Below, piece after piece: positions 1 through 10,436 of a stretch of 64,000 nucleotides of DNA (its first letter is position 1; each line of letters starts with the position of its first letter). The stretch spans positions 62,001-126,000 of the forward strand of contig NZ_JAKOPM010000003.1 of NCBI RefSeq assembly GCF_022288805.1. Reading direction: 5' to 3'. The DNA is from Corynebacterium yonathiae. GTDB taxonomy: Bacteria; Actinomycetota; Actinomycetes; Mycobacteriales; Mycobacteriaceae. The notes beneath the pieces are model-generated. The model did not search any database. It was not told where the DNA came from and saw only the letters and a list, made by a program, of their open reading frames with translations. The position numbers and the translations under genes were made by a program.

Positions 1-2
1 CG

Positions 3-977
3 TCCGAGGTGGGCTTTGACGGCAATACCTGTGGCGTGAATATCGCCATCGGCGAGCAGTCCCAAGAAATCGGTGCTGGCGTGGATAACTCTACGGAGGC
101 TCGTGCTCATGATGAGGATTATGACGCTGAAAACGATACCGCTGGTGCTGGTGACCAGGGGCTGATGTTCGGCTATGCCTCTAATGAAACTGCCGAGTTT
201 ATGCCCTTGCCCATTGCCTTGGCACATCGCCTGTCCCGCCGCCTGACGCAGGTGCGCAAGGAAGGCATTGTCGATCACCTGCGCCCGGATGGAAAGACTC
301 AGGTGACCTTTGCTTATACCGACGACAACGAGCCTTCCCATCTAGATACCGTCGTTATCTCTACACAGCATGATGCCGCGGTCGATAGCGCTTGGTTGGA
401 AGGCCCGTTGCGCAGCGAGGTCCTCGAGTGGGTTATCAAGGACGCCGGCTTAGACAAGTTCTACACCGAAGACACGACGCTGCTGGTCAACCCCTCCGGC
501 TCCTTTATCCTTGGCGGGCCGATGGGCGATGCTGGCCTTACTGGCCGAAAGATCATCGTCGACACCTACGGTGGCATGGCTCGCCACGGCGGCGGTGCTT
601 TCTCCGGCAAGGATCCGAGCAAGGTGGACCGCTCTGCTGCCTATGCCATGCGCTGGGTGGCTAAGAATATTGTCGCTGCTGGTTTGGCAGATCGTGCCGA
701 AGTCCAGGTTGCCTATGCAATTGGCCGCGCTAAGCCGGTGGGCCTGTACGTGGAGACCTTCGGTACTGCCAAGGAAGGCCTTAGCGATGCGAATATCCAG
801 GCTGCGGTAAATCAGGTATTCGACCTGCGTCCGGCCGCGATTATTCGCGAGCTCGACCTGCTGCGCCCCATCTACGCGCAGACTGCGGCCTACGGTCACT
901 TTGGCCGCACCGACGTTGAGCTGCCGTGGGAGCAATTGAACCGAGTGGAAGCTTTGCGTGCTGCCGCCGGTCTGTAG
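3..977 (+). CDS. metK: S-adenosylmethionine synthetase (5' end outside window)
   Basis: Makes S-adenosylmethionine from methionine and ATP in the cytoplasm. The frame is open to the window edge and 324 residues are visible; the family is about 400 residues, so roughly the first 80 are missing. Family motifs are present: GAGDQG, the stretch [14 protein letters not shown] followed by DTYGG, and the phosphate-binding loop GGGAFSGKD with the lysines expected at the active site. It lies directly upstream of priA, and the priA start is 12 bp after its stop. The assignment is secure; the start cannot be judged. Confidence 0.97.
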   Translation, partial: SEVGFDGNTCGVNIAIGEQSQEIGAGVDNSTEARAHDEDYDAENDTAGAGDQGLMFGYASNETAEFMPLPIALAHRLSRRLTQVRKEGIVDHLRPDGKTQVTFAYTDDNEPSHLDTVVISTQHDAAVDSAWLEGPLRSEVLEWVIKDAGLDKFYTEDTTLLVNPSGSFILGGPMGDAGLTGRKIIVDTYGGMARHGGGAFSGKDPSKVDRSAAYAMRWVAKNIVAAGLADRAEVQVAYAIGRAKPVGLYVETFGTAKEGLSDANIQAAVNQVFDLRPAAIIRELDLLRPIYAQTAAYGHFGRTDVELPWEQLNRVEALRAAAGL

Positions 978-988
978 AATCTAGGCCT

Positions 989-3031
989 ATGCCTAAGAAA
1001 ACACCCGCCACCCGGAAACCGGTTGCGCGGGTGTTGCCACTTTTGGGGGTCGCTCACCTGGACCGGGGCTTTGACTACCTTGTCGAAGAGGACGATTCGC
1101 AGGAAGTTCAGCCAGGTGTTAAGGTTCGCATCCGCTTTAATGGCCGCTTGGTTGATGCGATAGTGCTAGAGCGCCTGCATGATTCTGAATTTGGCGGCAA
1201 CCTGCGCTTTATTGAGCGCATTATCTCACCGTTTCAGGTTTATCCGCCGCAGATTGCCCGGCTTATCGACGCCCTAGCAGACCGCTATGGGGGAGTGCGC
1301 TCGGACATTATTCGCTCCGCTATTCCGCCGCGCCACGCCAAAGCAGAGGAATCCGATTTAGAGACCCCCTGGGAGGAACTCGGCACCACGAGCGAGCCTG
1401 ACCTTTCGGGATGGTCGGCCTATCAGCATGGCGAAGCCTTCGTAGATTCGATTCTAGGCGGCAAGCTCGCTCGCGCCGGCTGGCAGATCGCCCCGGGTGA
1501 TGATTGGGCTCATGCGCTGGCCGCGCTCGCGGCCAAGGTAGCGCTAGGGGGAGGCGGGGTGCTCCTAGTCGCCCCAGACCAAAAGAATGTTGATGCCTTA
1601 GACTCCGCTCTTCGCCGCGTGCTTGGACCGAAGCAGATTACGGTGCTCACCAATAGTATGGGCCCGCAGGCTCGCTACCGCCGTTACCTGTCGGCGCTAG
1701 TGGGCCAGGCGCGCGTGGTAGTAGGTACTAGGTCGGCCGCCTTTGCCCCCGTCAAAGACCTACAACTGGTGGTGATCCTGGATGATGGCAACGATAACTT
1801 AGTCGATAACCTCAAGCCTTATGTTCACGCCAGGGAAGTGCTGACCACCCGCTCTGCTTTCGAAGGCTGCAGTATGGTCCTGGCAAACCATTCGCGGACG
1901 GCGGAAACGCAGCTCCTCGTAGAATCAGGTTGGGCGCATGATGTGGTGGCCAAAGAGCAAACCATCGGCGCGCGTTGCCCGGCTATTGAAGCCGTGGGGC
2001 CATACGGGCTATCGATCGGCCGCGATCTACAGGGTGGCACCACAAAAGTGCAGGCACAGGCCTTTCAGGCAGCCCACCAGGCGCTGGATAGGGGAGAACC
2101 GGTGCTGGTCCAGGTACCGCGTAAGGGATACGCTCCCATATTGGCGTGTGGCCAGTGCCGTGCACCGGCTCGTTGTCGGCATTGCAATGGGCCATTGGGG
2201 TTGCCGCCTAAGGGGACGTCGGCAAGCGAAGGCGGCGCTGAAGAGGCGGGAATGCCTACCTGTCGCTGGTGCGGCCGAATCGAAGCGCGGCATCGGTGCA
2301 CAGAATGTGGTTCCCCGCGCCTGCGTGCCATCGTCTTGGGATCGGAGCGCACCGCGGAGGAATTGGGCCGTGCCTTTCCCCATACCCGGGTGGTGGTCTC
2401 GGGTGGAAACAAGGTGCTCGATGAGGTGGAGAATACTCCAGGGCTAGTCATTGCCACCCCAGGCGCCGAGCCGAAAGTAAAAGATGGTGCCTATGGTGCG
2501 GCACTGCTTTTGGACGCCGGGGCATTGCTTAACCGGCAGGATCTGCGCGCCACTGAGGATACTCTAGCGAAGTGGGCGCAAGCGGCTACGCTGGTGCAGC
2601 CGCATTTTAAAGGCGGACGGGTAATCCTGGCGGCTGATGAATCTCTCACGGTGGTCCAGCATTTCCTGCGCTGGGATATGGTGGGCGCCGCGGCAGCAGA
2701 GCTAGCTGCTCGACGCGAAGTACGCTTTCCGCCTGCGGTGCATTTCGCCGCCATTGACGGCGCGGATGCCTCTTTGGATGGCTTTGCCGAGCTTGTGGAT
2801 CTGCCGGAGCATGCGGAGATCTTGGGCCCAGTTCCCCTTCCACCAGAGCATAGTTTGCCCGGCGACTATGATAGCGGGCGCTTTGGTCCACCACAGCGGT
2901 TGGTAGTCCGCACCCCGCTGGGGCCCAGAGCTCAACTGGGGCGTGCTTTGCGCAGCGCCAATGCGGCGCGCAGCGCCCGCAAGGATGACTTGCCACTTCG
3001 TATCGTAGTTGACCCCATCCATGTGGGATAG
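989..3031 (+). CDS. priA: Primosomal protein N' (PriA), helicase motifs degenerate
   Basis: A PriA-family protein of 680 residues, linked in other bacteria to replication restart. The ATG at 989 is preferred; a frame open from 926 would overlap metK. The zinc-binding region is intact, with eight cysteines in pairs (CGQC, CRHC, CRWC, CTEC). The helicase core is not: where a Walker A loop is expected the protein reads ALAAKVALGGGG, and the DEAH box position reads ILDDGND. Loss of the ATPase motifs is known in actinobacterial PriA, so this is probably a structural or loading protein rather than a motor. The next gene, def, follows after about 100 bp. Confidence 0.9.
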   Translation: MPKKTPATRKPVARVLPLLGVAHLDRGFDYLVEEDDSQEVQPGVKVRIRFNGRLVDAIVLERLHDSEFGGNLRFIERIISPFQVYPPQIARLIDALADRYGGVRSDIIRSAIPPRHAKAEESDLETPWEELGTTSEPDLSGWSAYQHGEAFVDSILGGKLARAGWQIAPGDDWAHALAALAAKVALGGGGVLLVAPDQKNVDALDSALRRVLGPKQITVLTNSMGPQARYRRYLSALVGQARVVVGTRSAAFAPVKDLQLVVILDDGNDNLVDNLKPYVHAREVLTTRSAFEGCSMVLANHSRTAETQLLVESGWAHDVVAKEQTIGARCPAIEAVGPYGLSIGRDLQGGTTKVQAQAFQAAHQALDRGEPVLVQVPRKGYAPILACGQCRAPARCRHCNGPLGLPPKGTSASEGGAEEAGMPTCRWCGRIEARHRCTECGSPRLRAIVLGSERTAEELGRAFPHTRVVVSGGNKVLDEVENTPGLVIATPGAEPKVKDGAYGAALLLDAGALLNRQDLRATEDTLAKWAQAATLVQPHFKGGRVILAADESLTVVQHFLRWDMVGAAAAELAARREVRFPPAVHFAAIDGADASLDGFAELVDLPEHAEILGPVPLPPEHSLPGDYDSGRFGPPQRLVVRTPLGPRAQLGRALRSANAARSARKDDLPLRIVVDPIHVG

Positions 3032-3130
3032 CCGTAAAAGGTAGACAATGACAATGCGCTAATCTCGACTGAGGAAACCAGCTATCGTCGGCCGGCTTGG
3101 TCTCGGTGCCATCAGAAAGGTGTGAGTGCT

Positions 3131-3643
3131 ATGTCCCTTCGAGAGATCCGTGTCTACGGCGACCCTGTATTGAGCAGCCGCGCGGAGGAAATCAATAAAT
3201 TTGATGCCGGCCTGCGGGCCTTGGCGAACGATATGCTCGAGACCATGGAAAATGCCGGGGGAGTAGGGCTAGCTGCCAATCAGGTAGGCATCCTCAAGCG
3301 AATTTTTGTCTATGACTGCTCGCATACCCAATCTGGCTTGCGTGGGGCCATAGTTAATCCGATCTGGACTCCGGTTGGGGAACAGCAGCAAATGGGACCG
3401 GAAGGTTGCCTTTCCATTCCCGGCATTAGTGCGGAAACCACCCGCTTCAACCAGGTCTTTGTCTCCGGCCAGGATATTGAGGGACGCCCTGTATCCATGG
3501 TGGCATCAGGCCTGATGGCTCGGTGTATCCAGCATGAAACGGACCACCTCGATGGGGTGCTGTTTTTGCAGCGTCTCGAGGCTGCGGTGAGAAAAGATGC
3601 TATGCGCGCCATCCGTGCAGCTGAGTGGTTTAACGCCTCTTAG
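3131..3643 (+). CDS. def: Peptide deformylase
   Basis: Removes the formyl group from the N-terminal methionine of new proteins. It has 170 residues with all three family motifs: GVGLAANQVG, EGCLSIP (metal-binding cysteine) and QHETDHLDG (HExxH-type metal site). The ATG at 3131 lies about 10 bp after AGAAAGG at 3114-3120; a GTG at 3122 is in frame but too close to that site. The partner gene fmt, which adds the formyl group, follows after 76 bp, so formylation and deformylation are encoded together. Confidence 0.96.
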   Translation: MSLREIRVYGDPVLSSRAEEINKFDAGLRALANDMLETMENAGGVGLAANQVGILKRIFVYDCSHTQSGLRGAIVNPIWTPVGEQQQMGPEGCLSIPGISAETTRFNQVFVSGQDIEGRPVSMVASGLMARCIQHETDHLDGVLFLQRLEAAVRKDAMRAIRAAEWFNAS

Positions 3644-3719
3644 CCCACTTACTGCGGCGGCAGTGCCGCGGCGTTGTAGCCTAGTAATCTGAACGACATT
3701 AAGAGGAGAGTTTCCCCGC

Positions 3720-4670
3720 ATGCGGATCATTTTTGCCGGTACCCCTGAGCCAGCCGTTGTGGCCTTGGAAAAGCTGCTTGCCTCGTCGCACGAGGTGGTG
3801 GCGGTAATTACTCGCCCAGACGCTAAGAAGGGCCGCGGCCGCACCCTTCACCCCAGCCCGGTGAAAGCCTTAGCCCAAGAACACGGCATTGAAGTACTGA
3901 CCCCAACTACCCTGCGGCCTGACTCGGAGGATGGGCAGGCACTGCGTGCCCGCCTAAGGGAGTTGAAACCGGAAGCAATTCCGGTGGTGGCCTATGGCAA
4001 TCTGGTAACCAAGGACTTGCTAGAGCTTCCGCAACATGGATGGGTCAACCTGCACTTTTCCCTGCTTCCGGCCTGGCGCGGCGCGGCACCTGTGCAGGCT
4101 GCCATCGCCGCCGGTGATGATATTACCGGCGCATCGACGTTCCGCATTGAAGAAGGCCTAGATACCGGCCCAGTGCTAGGCACCGTGACGGAGGAAATCA
4201 AGAATACTGATACCGCCGATGATCTTTTAACCCGCCTTGCTTATTCTGGCGGCGATTTACTTGTCGCCACGATGGATGGCCTGGCGGCAGGCCAGCTGGA
4301 GGCACAGCCGCAGCAGGGCGAGGCGACTTATGCCCACAAAATCTCTACCGCGCAGGCTCGCGTGGAGTGGTCTCAACCTGCTTTTGCCATCGACCGGCAT
4401 ATTCGGGCATATACCCCAGGGCCTGGTGCATGGACTATGTGGGATGAAGCCCGTGTGAAAATTGGTCCAGTCCGCCACCCAGATGAGTCTAGCCCGGCTG
4501 CACAGGAACTGGAGCCCGGGCAGTTGCACATCGCCAAGAATGCCGTGTTCGTCGGTACTGGGACCCAGCCGGTTCAATTGGGTAAAATCCAGCCCCCGGG
4601 GAAGAAAATGATGAATGCGGCCGATTGGGCCCGCGGACTGGGCAAGGATGTCGAGGTGAAGTTCCAGTGA
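3720..4670 (+). CDS. fmt: Methionyl-tRNA formyltransferase
   Basis: Formylates initiator Met-tRNA using 10-formyltetrahydrofolate. It has 316 residues, normal for the family. The N-terminal Rossmann-like domain contains the catalytic region [17 protein letters not shown], with the conserved Asn and His. The ATG follows the ribosome site AGAGGAG. Its TGA stop overlaps the GTG start of rsmB in GTGA (4667-4670), so the two are probably translationally coupled. Confidence 0.97.
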   Translation: MRIIFAGTPEPAVVALEKLLASSHEVVAVITRPDAKKGRGRTLHPSPVKALAQEHGIEVLTPTTLRPDSEDGQALRARLRELKPEAIPVVAYGNLVTKDLLELPQHGWVNLHFSLLPAWRGAAPVQAAIAAGDDITGASTFRIEEGLDTGPVLGTVTEEIKNTDTADDLLTRLAYSGGDLLVATMDGLAAGQLEAQPQQGEATYAHKISTAQARVEWSQPAFAIDRHIRAYTPGPGAWTMWDEARVKIGPVRHPDESSPAAQELEPGQLHIAKNAVFVGTGTQPVQLGKIQPPGKKMMNAADWARGLGKDVEVKFQ

Positions 4671-6220
4671 GTGGTGGTTTTCGTTCGCGCAGCAAATCCA
4701 GCGATAAGTCGCCAGAGGGCAAGCCGCACGACTCTCAAAAATCCGGTGGTTCGAAAGGCCGCGGTGGCCGTCCACAGCGGCAGCAGCAAAGCGGCCGTGG
4801 CAGCCACAAGAGGGGGCGTCAGGCCAATGCCCATGGTCACCGATCGGCTAAGCGCCAAGATGGCGGCCTGATTCAGGCGGCGCGAGCCGCAGGAGTGGAT
4901 GCGCCGCGCGCGGTGGCCTTTGACGTGGTGCGCAGGGTAAGCGATGACGATGCCTTCGCTAACCTCATTTTGCCCAAGACACTGCGTAAGCAGAAGCTCA
5001 AAGGGCGCGACGCTGCCTTTGCCACCGAGATCACCTACGGCACGCTGCGCACCCTTGGTGTCGTAGATGCCGTTATTGCAGAGTGTTCTTCGCGTGGTCT
5101 CGAGGTGATATCGCCAGCTGTGGTTGATGCCCTGCGCTTGGGAACCTATCAAGTCCTCTATACCCGCGTGGAGCCCCATGCGGCCGTTGATACCACCGTT
5201 CGCTTGGTGGAGGCCGCCGGTGAGGTTAAGGCCAAGGGCTTTGCCAATGGCATTATGCGCACCATTACGCGGACGCCGGCCAAGGTATGGCTGGATAAGC
5301 TCGCCCCACAGGGGGAAATTGCTGGAATTGCTTTTAAACATGCCCATCCCACCTGGATTGCGGAAGCCTTTAGCCGAGTGCTGGGCCTAGGGGAGCTGGA
5401 GGCCGCCCTTGCGGCGGACTCTGACCGGCCGTCCGTACACCTAGTGGCGCGTCCCGGAGAGATTTCGGCCGAGGAATTGGCGCTTATGACCGGAAACGAG
5501 GAGGGACGCTATTCTCCTTATGCCGTGTACATGGACTCCGGAGACCCCGGCCAATTGGAACCGGTGCGCCAGGGTTTGGCGGCCGTTCAAGATGAGGGCT
5601 CGCAGCTGATTGCCCGGGCGGTATGCGAGGCGCCGCTGGAAGGCGAAGACACTGGCCGATGGTTGGATCTATGTGCTGGCCCGGGCGGAAAGGCAGCCTT
5701 GATGGGAGCGCTTGCCCGCATCGACTCCGCGCATGTTGATGCGGTGGAGGTCTCCCCGCACCGTGCGGCGCTGATTGAAAAAACGGTCAGCGATTTGCCT
5801 GTAGACGTCCATGTGGCAGATGGCCGCAATCCAGGCGTGGGTAAGGGGTTTGACCGCGTGCTTGTCGATGCCCCGTGTTCCGGACTAGGCGCGCTGCGTC
5901 GCCGGCCCGAGGCGCGCTGGCGTAAGTCTGAGTCCGATATAGCCGAGCTCAATCAACTGCAATTCGAGCTCTTGTCCTCCGCGTTGCACTTGGTGCGTCC
6001 TGGCGGTGTGGTCATTTATTCCACGTGTTCGCCAGATTTGCGCGAGACTCGTGGCATCGTGGACCGCGCGGTGCGAGAGCTCGGCGCGACGGAGCTAGAC
6101 GCACACGCGCTCATTCCGGATATGGGCGATGTGGGGCACGAAAAATCCGTGCAGATGTGGCCGCACCGGCACGGTACGGATGCCATGTTCTTTGCCGCAT
6201 TGCGCCGCGCCGCTGACTAA
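4667..6220 (+). CDS. rsmB: 16S rRNA (cytosine-5)-methyltransferase, RsmB/Sun family
   Basis: S-adenosylmethionine-dependent rRNA m5C methyltransferase of 517 residues. The first 70 or so residues are a basic, low-complexity tail rich in Ser, Gly, Arg and Gln. An NusB-like domain follows ([20 protein letters not shown] onward), then the methyltransferase domain with the SAM loop [10 protein letters not shown] and the two catalytic-cysteine motifs [15 protein letters not shown] and [11 protein letters not shown]. The GTG at 4667 overlaps the fmt stop and is chosen over an upstream in-frame start that would lie inside fmt. Confidence 0.94.
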   Translation: MSGGFRSRSKSSDKSPEGKPHDSQKSGGSKGRGGRPQRQQQSGRGSHKRGRQANAHGHRSAKRQDGGLIQAARAAGVDAPRAVAFDVVRRVSDDDAFANLILPKTLRKQKLKGRDAAFATEITYGTLRTLGVVDAVIAECSSRGLEVISPAVVDALRLGTYQVLYTRVEPHAAVDTTVRLVEAAGEVKAKGFANGIMRTITRTPAKVWLDKLAPQGEIAGIAFKHAHPTWIAEAFSRVLGLGELEAALAADSDRPSVHLVARPGEISAEELALMTGNEEGRYSPYAVYMDSGDPGQLEPVRQGLAAVQDEGSQLIARAVCEAPLEGEDTGRWLDLCAGPGGKAALMGALARIDSAHVDAVEVSPHRAALIEKTVSDLPVDVHVADGRNPGVGKGFDRVLVDAPCSGLGALRRRPEARWRKSESDIAELNQLQFELLSSALHLVRPGGVVIYSTCSPDLRETRGIVDRAVRELGATELDAHALIPDMGDVGHEKSVQMWPHRHGTDAMFFAALRRAAD

Positions 6221-6239
6221 TCGCGATAGACTGGTGGGC

Positions 6240-6908
6240 ATGTCCGCACCGATTATTTCCCCTTCCATCCTGGCCGCTGATTTTTCTCGTTTGGGCGAGG
6301 AACTGACGGCAATTGATACCGCAGACTGGGTCCACGTGGACATTATGGATGGGCACTTTGTGCCCAACCTGTCCTTCGGCCCAGATATCACGGCTACGGT
6401 CCATCGGCTAACTGATAAACCATTGGACGTGCACCTCATGATTGAGGAGCCCGAGAAGTGGGTGGAGACTTATGCCAAGGCCGGCGCGCATACCATTATC
6501 TTCCACGTAGAAGCTGTTGCCGATGAGCAAGCGGCAGTGGACTTGGCTCAGAGCATCCGAGGGCTGGGTGTGCGTGCGGCCTTTTCCATTAAGCCTGGCA
6601 CCGCTATTGAGCCATGGCTGGATAAGCTGCACTACTTCGATGAGGTACTCGTCATGTCCGTGGAACCTGGCTTCGGCGGGCAGAAGTTCATGCCGGAGAT
6701 GTTGGAGAAAGTTCGTCTGCTGCGCCGCAGCATTGATGAGCAGAAGCTGAATACCGTCATCGAGATTGATGGCGGAATTTCCCCAGAGACCATCGAGGCG
6801 GCCGCCGCGGCTGGATGCGATGCGTTTGTCGCAGGCTCGGCCGTATTTAAGGCGGAAGATCCCACCAGCACGGTAGAGCAATTGCGCAATTTGGCGGCGG
6901 GTGTCTAG
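6240..6908 (+). CDS. rpe: Ribulose-phosphate 3-epimerase
   Basis: Interconverts ribulose 5-phosphate and xylulose 5-phosphate in the pentose phosphate pathway. It has 222 residues and is a TIM barrel with the family landmarks ISPSILAADFSRLG, HVDIMDGHFVPN, SVEPGFGGQKF and IDGGI. The ATG at 6240 fits the family N-terminus; an open frame from 6129 overlaps rsmB and is not needed. The stop TAG overlaps the GTG start of ribD at 6908. It sits beside the riboflavin genes, whose product pathway draws on ribulose 5-phosphate. Confidence 0.97.
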   Translation: MSAPIISPSILAADFSRLGEELTAIDTADWVHVDIMDGHFVPNLSFGPDITATVHRLTDKPLDVHLMIEEPEKWVETYAKAGAHTIIFHVEAVADEQAAVDLAQSIRGLGVRAAFSIKPGTAIEPWLDKLHYFDEVLVMSVEPGFGGQKFMPEMLEKVRLLRRSIDEQKLNTVIEIDGGISPETIEAAAAAGCDAFVAGSAVFKAEDPTSTVEQLRNLAAGV

Positions 6909-7930
6909 TGGGAGAGCAGTTGCAGGACAGCATCATTTCCGCAGCGCTTGCTCGCGCAATGGACGCAGGCGCTGAGGTTCGCGGAACCACGAGCCCGAAC
7001 CCACCGGTGGGCGCGGTCATCGTGTCCGCGGCCGGTGAGGTAGTGGGCGTCGGCGCTACTCAGCCCGTAGGTGGCGCACATGCTGAGGTCATGGCGCTGC
7101 GCGAGGCAGGAGACAAGGCACGCGGGGCCACGGCTGTGGTCACCTTGGAGCCTTGTGCGCATACGGGCCGTACGGGTCCGTGTGCGCAGGCGCTTATCGA
7201 TGCCGGCGTGGCGCACGTGTACTACCTCCACGCCGACCCCACCCCGCACGCTGCCGGCGGAGCACGGGTATTGGCGGAGGCTGGAGTGGGCGTCGGCAAG
7301 CTAGAACGGCCCCCGCACGCCGATGACGCCTTAGCGCCCTGGCTCTTTGCTGTACGCTCTCACAGGCCGCATGTCACCTTGAAATTTGCGCAGACGCTGG
7401 ATGGCTTTACGGCCGCGGCCGATGGAACAAGCCAATGGATAACAGGCGAGTCAGCGCGCGACTGGGTGCACTCCGATAGAGCTCATCGCGATGCCATCGT
7501 GGTAGGCACCGGCACGGCGCTGGCTGATAATCCCTCGCTTACTGCGCGCTTTAGCGATGGGAGCCTGCGCGAGCATCAGCCGCGCCGCGTGATTATTGGC
7601 AAGCGTGATTTGGAATCGGCCGGTGATGCAGCCAGCCACCTGCGCGAGTTGGGGTACGAGCAATACGACAGTATCGAAAAAGCGTTATTTGAGCTCTATG
7701 CCAGCGGGGCCCGCGACGTCCTCGTAGAAGGTGGCGCTGGGCTCGCCAGTAGCTTTCTCAAGGCTGATTTGGTCGATGCCATTTCCGCCTATATCGCGCC
7801 ACTTTTGCTAGGTGAAGGCCGCGGTGTGCTTGCCCACCCCGTGACCCAGACGCTGTCTGAGGCCACCCGTTTCCAACGCGTGCGAATGAAGGCGTTGGGT
7901 AATGATGTTCTTATTGAATACGTGCGCTAG
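6908..7930 (+). CDS. ribD: Bifunctional riboflavin biosynthesis deaminase/reductase RibD
   Basis: Performs the second and third steps of riboflavin synthesis from GTP: deamination of the pyrimidine and reduction of the ribose side chain. It has 340 residues. The N-terminal cytidine-deaminase-like domain shows HAEVMAL and EPCAHTGRTGPCAQAL (zinc His and two Cys). The C-terminal reductase domain starts near HVTLKFAQTLDG and includes VEGGAGLASSF. The GTG start overlaps the rpe stop (TAGTG), suggesting coupling. Confidence 0.96.
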   Translation: MGEQLQDSIISAALARAMDAGAEVRGTTSPNPPVGAVIVSAAGEVVGVGATQPVGGAHAEVMALREAGDKARGATAVVTLEPCAHTGRTGPCAQALIDAGVAHVYYLHADPTPHAAGGARVLAEAGVGVGKLERPPHADDALAPWLFAVRSHRPHVTLKFAQTLDGFTAAADGTSQWITGESARDWVHSDRAHRDAIVVGTGTALADNPSLTARFSDGSLREHQPRRVIIGKRDLESAGDAASHLRELGYEQYDSIEKALFELYASGARDVLVEGGAGLASSFLKADLVDAISAYIAPLLLGEGRGVLAHPVTQTLSEATRFQRVRMKALGNDVLIEYVR

Positions 7931-7965
7931 ACGCTCGGATGAGCAGATAACTAGAAAGGTTAGAA

Positions 7966-8580
7966 GTGTTTACTGGGCTAGTTCAAGAATTAGGCACCGT
8001 AGCAGCAGTGGAACCCCAGGAAGACGCACTGCGCTTGAGTATTCTCGCCCCGCGTACCGTCGCGGAGGCTGAACTGGGCGATTCCATTGCCATCAACGGC
8101 GTATGCCTTACCGTGGCGGAACTTTCTGCAGATGTATTCTGCGCAGACGTGATGCAGGAGTCCCTTGACCGCACCGCGCTGGCACACCTGGCAGAAGGTG
8201 ACTCGGTCAACGTGGAACCGGCTGTGCTTCCCACCACTAGGCTGGGCGGGCACATCATGCAAGGCCACGTGGATGGCACCGCTATTCTCCAGAGCAGGAC
8301 TAGCTCTGAGAACTGGGATGTTCTTAGGTTTAGCCTGCCCGCCGAGCTTAATCGCTACGTTGTGGAAAAGGGGTCCATCGCCGTCAGCGGTACCTCTCTG
8401 ACTGTCAGCGCTGTGGGCGCAGACTGGTTCGAGGTTTCTCTAATCCCCACCACATTGCGCGATACCATCCATGGTTCGTTGCCAGTGGGAGGAGAGGTGA
8501 ACCTCGAGGTGGATGTGTTAGCTAAGTATGTAGAAAAGATGCTTCACCCCGAAGCTCTACCCCCTAGGGCTAAGGACTAG
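7966..8580 (+). CDS. ribE: Riboflavin synthase alpha chain
   Basis: Dismutates two molecules of 6,7-dimethyl-8-ribityllumazine to riboflavin. It has 204 residues made of two lumazine-binding repeats, each with the family pattern: [20 protein letters not shown] and [12 protein letters not shown] in the first, and VSGTSLTV with the matching region in the second. The GTG start follows AGAAAGG with a 6-bp gap. No FMN riboswitch is recognisable in the 35-bp space upstream. The symbol ribC is used for the same enzyme in some actinobacteria. Confidence 0.96.
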   Translation: MFTGLVQELGTVAAVEPQEDALRLSILAPRTVAEAELGDSIAINGVCLTVAELSADVFCADVMQESLDRTALAHLAEGDSVNVEPAVLPTTRLGGHIMQGHVDGTAILQSRTSSENWDVLRFSLPAELNRYVVEKGSIAVSGTSLTVSAVGADWFEVSLIPTTLRDTIHGSLPVGGEVNLEVDVLAKYVEKMLHPEALPPRAKD

Positions 8581-8591
8581 ACTGCTACCTT

Positions 8592-9854
8592 ATGAGCGCG
8601 AGTGATAATTCTATCCGTCTTGATTCCATCGACCAGGCCATCGCGGATATCGCCGCTGGTAAGCCGGTAGTTGTCATCGATGACGAGGATCGCGAAAATG
8701 AAGGCGATCTGATTTTCGCCGCGGAGCTAGCAACCCCGGAACTCGTGGCCTTCATGGTGCGGTATTCCTCTGGATATATCTGTGCACCATTGCTGCCAGA
8801 AGATTGCAAGCGTCTGAACCTGCCGCCGATGTTGGCAGTCAACCAGGATGTACGGGGCACTGCCTACACGGTGACCGTAGACGCAGCTACGGGCAGCACC
8901 GGTATTTCTGCGACCTCGCGCGCAGAAACCATCCGTCGTTTGGCCGACCCCACCACCACTCCGGGCGAATTCACCCGCCCGGGCCACGTGGTGCCATTGT
9001 GCGCTCGTCCAGGCGGCGTTCTGGAGCGCGACGGCCATACTGAGGCTTCCATTGACCTGGCCCGTTTGGCGGGCCTGCGCCCGGCGGGCGTGCTGTGTGA
9101 GATCGTTTCCGAAGATGATCCCACGGACATGGCTCGCTCGCCGGAACTGCGCCGCTTTGCCGATACGCATGGGCTGGCCATGATTTCTATTGCGCAGCTC
9201 ATCGAGTGGCGCCGCCATCATGAAACTCAGGTCACCCGCCAGGTAAGCACCCAGCTTCCCACCGAATACGGCCACTTCACTGCAATTGGTTACCGTCATG
9301 ACATCGACGGCCAGGAGCACGTTGCGTTGGTAGCGGGGGACCCTGCCCAACTGCGCGGCGCTCGCGATGTCATGGTGCGTGTCCATTCGGAATGCCTTAC
9401 CGGTGATGCCTTTGGCTCGCGGCGCTGCGATTGCGGTCCGCAACTGCACGAGTCCATGCGCCTTATCAGCCAGCAGGGCAGTGGTGTGGTTATTTACCTA
9501 CGCGGCCAGGAAGGCCGTGGCATTGGGCTGCTGCATAAGTTGGAAGCCTATCGCCTACAGGATGCGGGTATGGACACCGTCGATGCCAACCTCGAACAGG
9601 GGTTGCCCGAGGACGCGCGGGAATATTCCGTAGCCGGCCAAATCCTCCGCGATCTCGGCATAGAATCTGCGAACCTATTGACTAATAACCCGCACAAGGG
9701 CGAGGGGCTGAGTGGTTTTGGGGTGGATGCTAGCCACCACACCCCACTCGCAACTCCAGCCCACGCAGATAATATTGATTACTTGCGTACAAAGCGCGAC
9801 CGCATGGGCCACGATCTTCCGCAGGTCGCCCGGTGGGATGCTGAACATAAGTAG
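8592..9854 (+). CDS. ribBA: Bifunctional DHBP synthase / GTP cyclohydrolase II
   Basis: Supplies both precursors of riboflavin. Residues 1 to about 205 are 3,4-dihydroxy-2-butanone-4-phosphate synthase ([29 protein letters not shown]). The rest is GTP cyclohydrolase II, with the zinc motif [15 protein letters not shown] and the loop [12 protein letters not shown]. At 420 residues it is the usual fused length. The ribosome site is weak, with an AAGGA only about 15 bp upstream. It lies 11 bp after ribE. Confidence 0.96.
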   Translation: MSASDNSIRLDSIDQAIADIAAGKPVVVIDDEDRENEGDLIFAAELATPELVAFMVRYSSGYICAPLLPEDCKRLNLPPMLAVNQDVRGTAYTVTVDAATGSTGISATSRAETIRRLADPTTTPGEFTRPGHVVPLCARPGGVLERDGHTEASIDLARLAGLRPAGVLCEIVSEDDPTDMARSPELRRFADTHGLAMISIAQLIEWRRHHETQVTRQVSTQLPTEYGHFTAIGYRHDIDGQEHVALVAGDPAQLRGARDVMVRVHSECLTGDAFGSRRCDCGPQLHESMRLISQQGSGVVIYLRGQEGRGIGLLHKLEAYRLQDAGMDTVDANLEQGLPEDAREYSVAGQILRDLGIESANLLTNNPHKGEGLSGFGVDASHHTPLATPAHADNIDYLRTKRDRMGHDLPQVARWDAEHK

Positions 9855-9883
9855 AACGTTGACGTATAGGTGAGAGGACAACG

Positions 9884-10363
9884 ATGAGTAAAGAAGGCCT
9901 ACCCCAAATCGCCCAGGTGGATGGCAGTGGACTGCGCGTTGCCGTGGTTACTGCTACGTGGAACGCGGAGGTCTGTGATCAGCTCCACGCCCAGGCGGTG
10001 CAGACCGCTACCGATAATGGCGCCGAAGTAGCCGAATACCGAGTAGTCGGCGCGCTGGAACTTGGCGTTGTGGTCCAGGCAGCGGCCCGCGCCTACGATG
10101 CCGTGGTGGCTCTAGGCTGCGTTATCCGTGGGGGAACGCCTCACTTTGACTATGTCTGCGATTCCGTGACCCAGGCGCTTACCCGCATCGCACTCGATGA
10201 ATCCACCCCCGTGGCGAATGGCGTCCTTACCGTCAACGACCAAAAGCAGGCCATTGACCGCGCTGGATTCGCAGACTCGGTAGAAAACAAAGGTGCCGAG
10301 GCGATGATTGCGGCTTTAGATACCGCGCTGCAGTTGCGTAGACTTAACGCAGCAGAAAAATAA
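9884..10363 (+). CDS. ribH: 6,7-dimethyl-8-ribityllumazine synthase
   Basis: Joins the ribBA- and ribD-derived intermediates into lumazine, the substrate of ribE. It has 159 residues, and the family normally assembles into icosahedral or pentameric particles. The recognisable stretches are [39 protein letters not shown] (catalytic His) and NGVLTVND. The ATG follows AGAGG with a 6-bp gap. It is the last biosynthetic gene of the rib cluster. Confidence 0.97.
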   Translation: MSKEGLPQIAQVDGSGLRVAVVTATWNAEVCDQLHAQAVQTATDNGAEVAEYRVVGALELGVVVQAAARAYDAVVALGCVIRGGTPHFDYVCDSVTQALTRIALDESTPVANGVLTVNDQKQAIDRAGFADSVENKGAEAMIAALDTALQLRRLNAAEK

Positions 10364-10436
10364 CCTTTAGCGATCCGTCAGCGCGCCGCGCATTCCCACC
10401 AAGGTGAACGGCGGGGCGCCCCAGAGGAGTATGCAC

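Noticed and set aside
9..3031. Upstream open-frame starts for priA (926), rsmB (4625), rpe (6129) and tpiA (20822)
   Set aside because: These add non-family N-termini or overlap the preceding gene; internal starts with better context were used.
7931..7965. FMN riboswitch before ribE
   Set aside because: The gap is only 35 bp and shows none of the conserved RFN segments.
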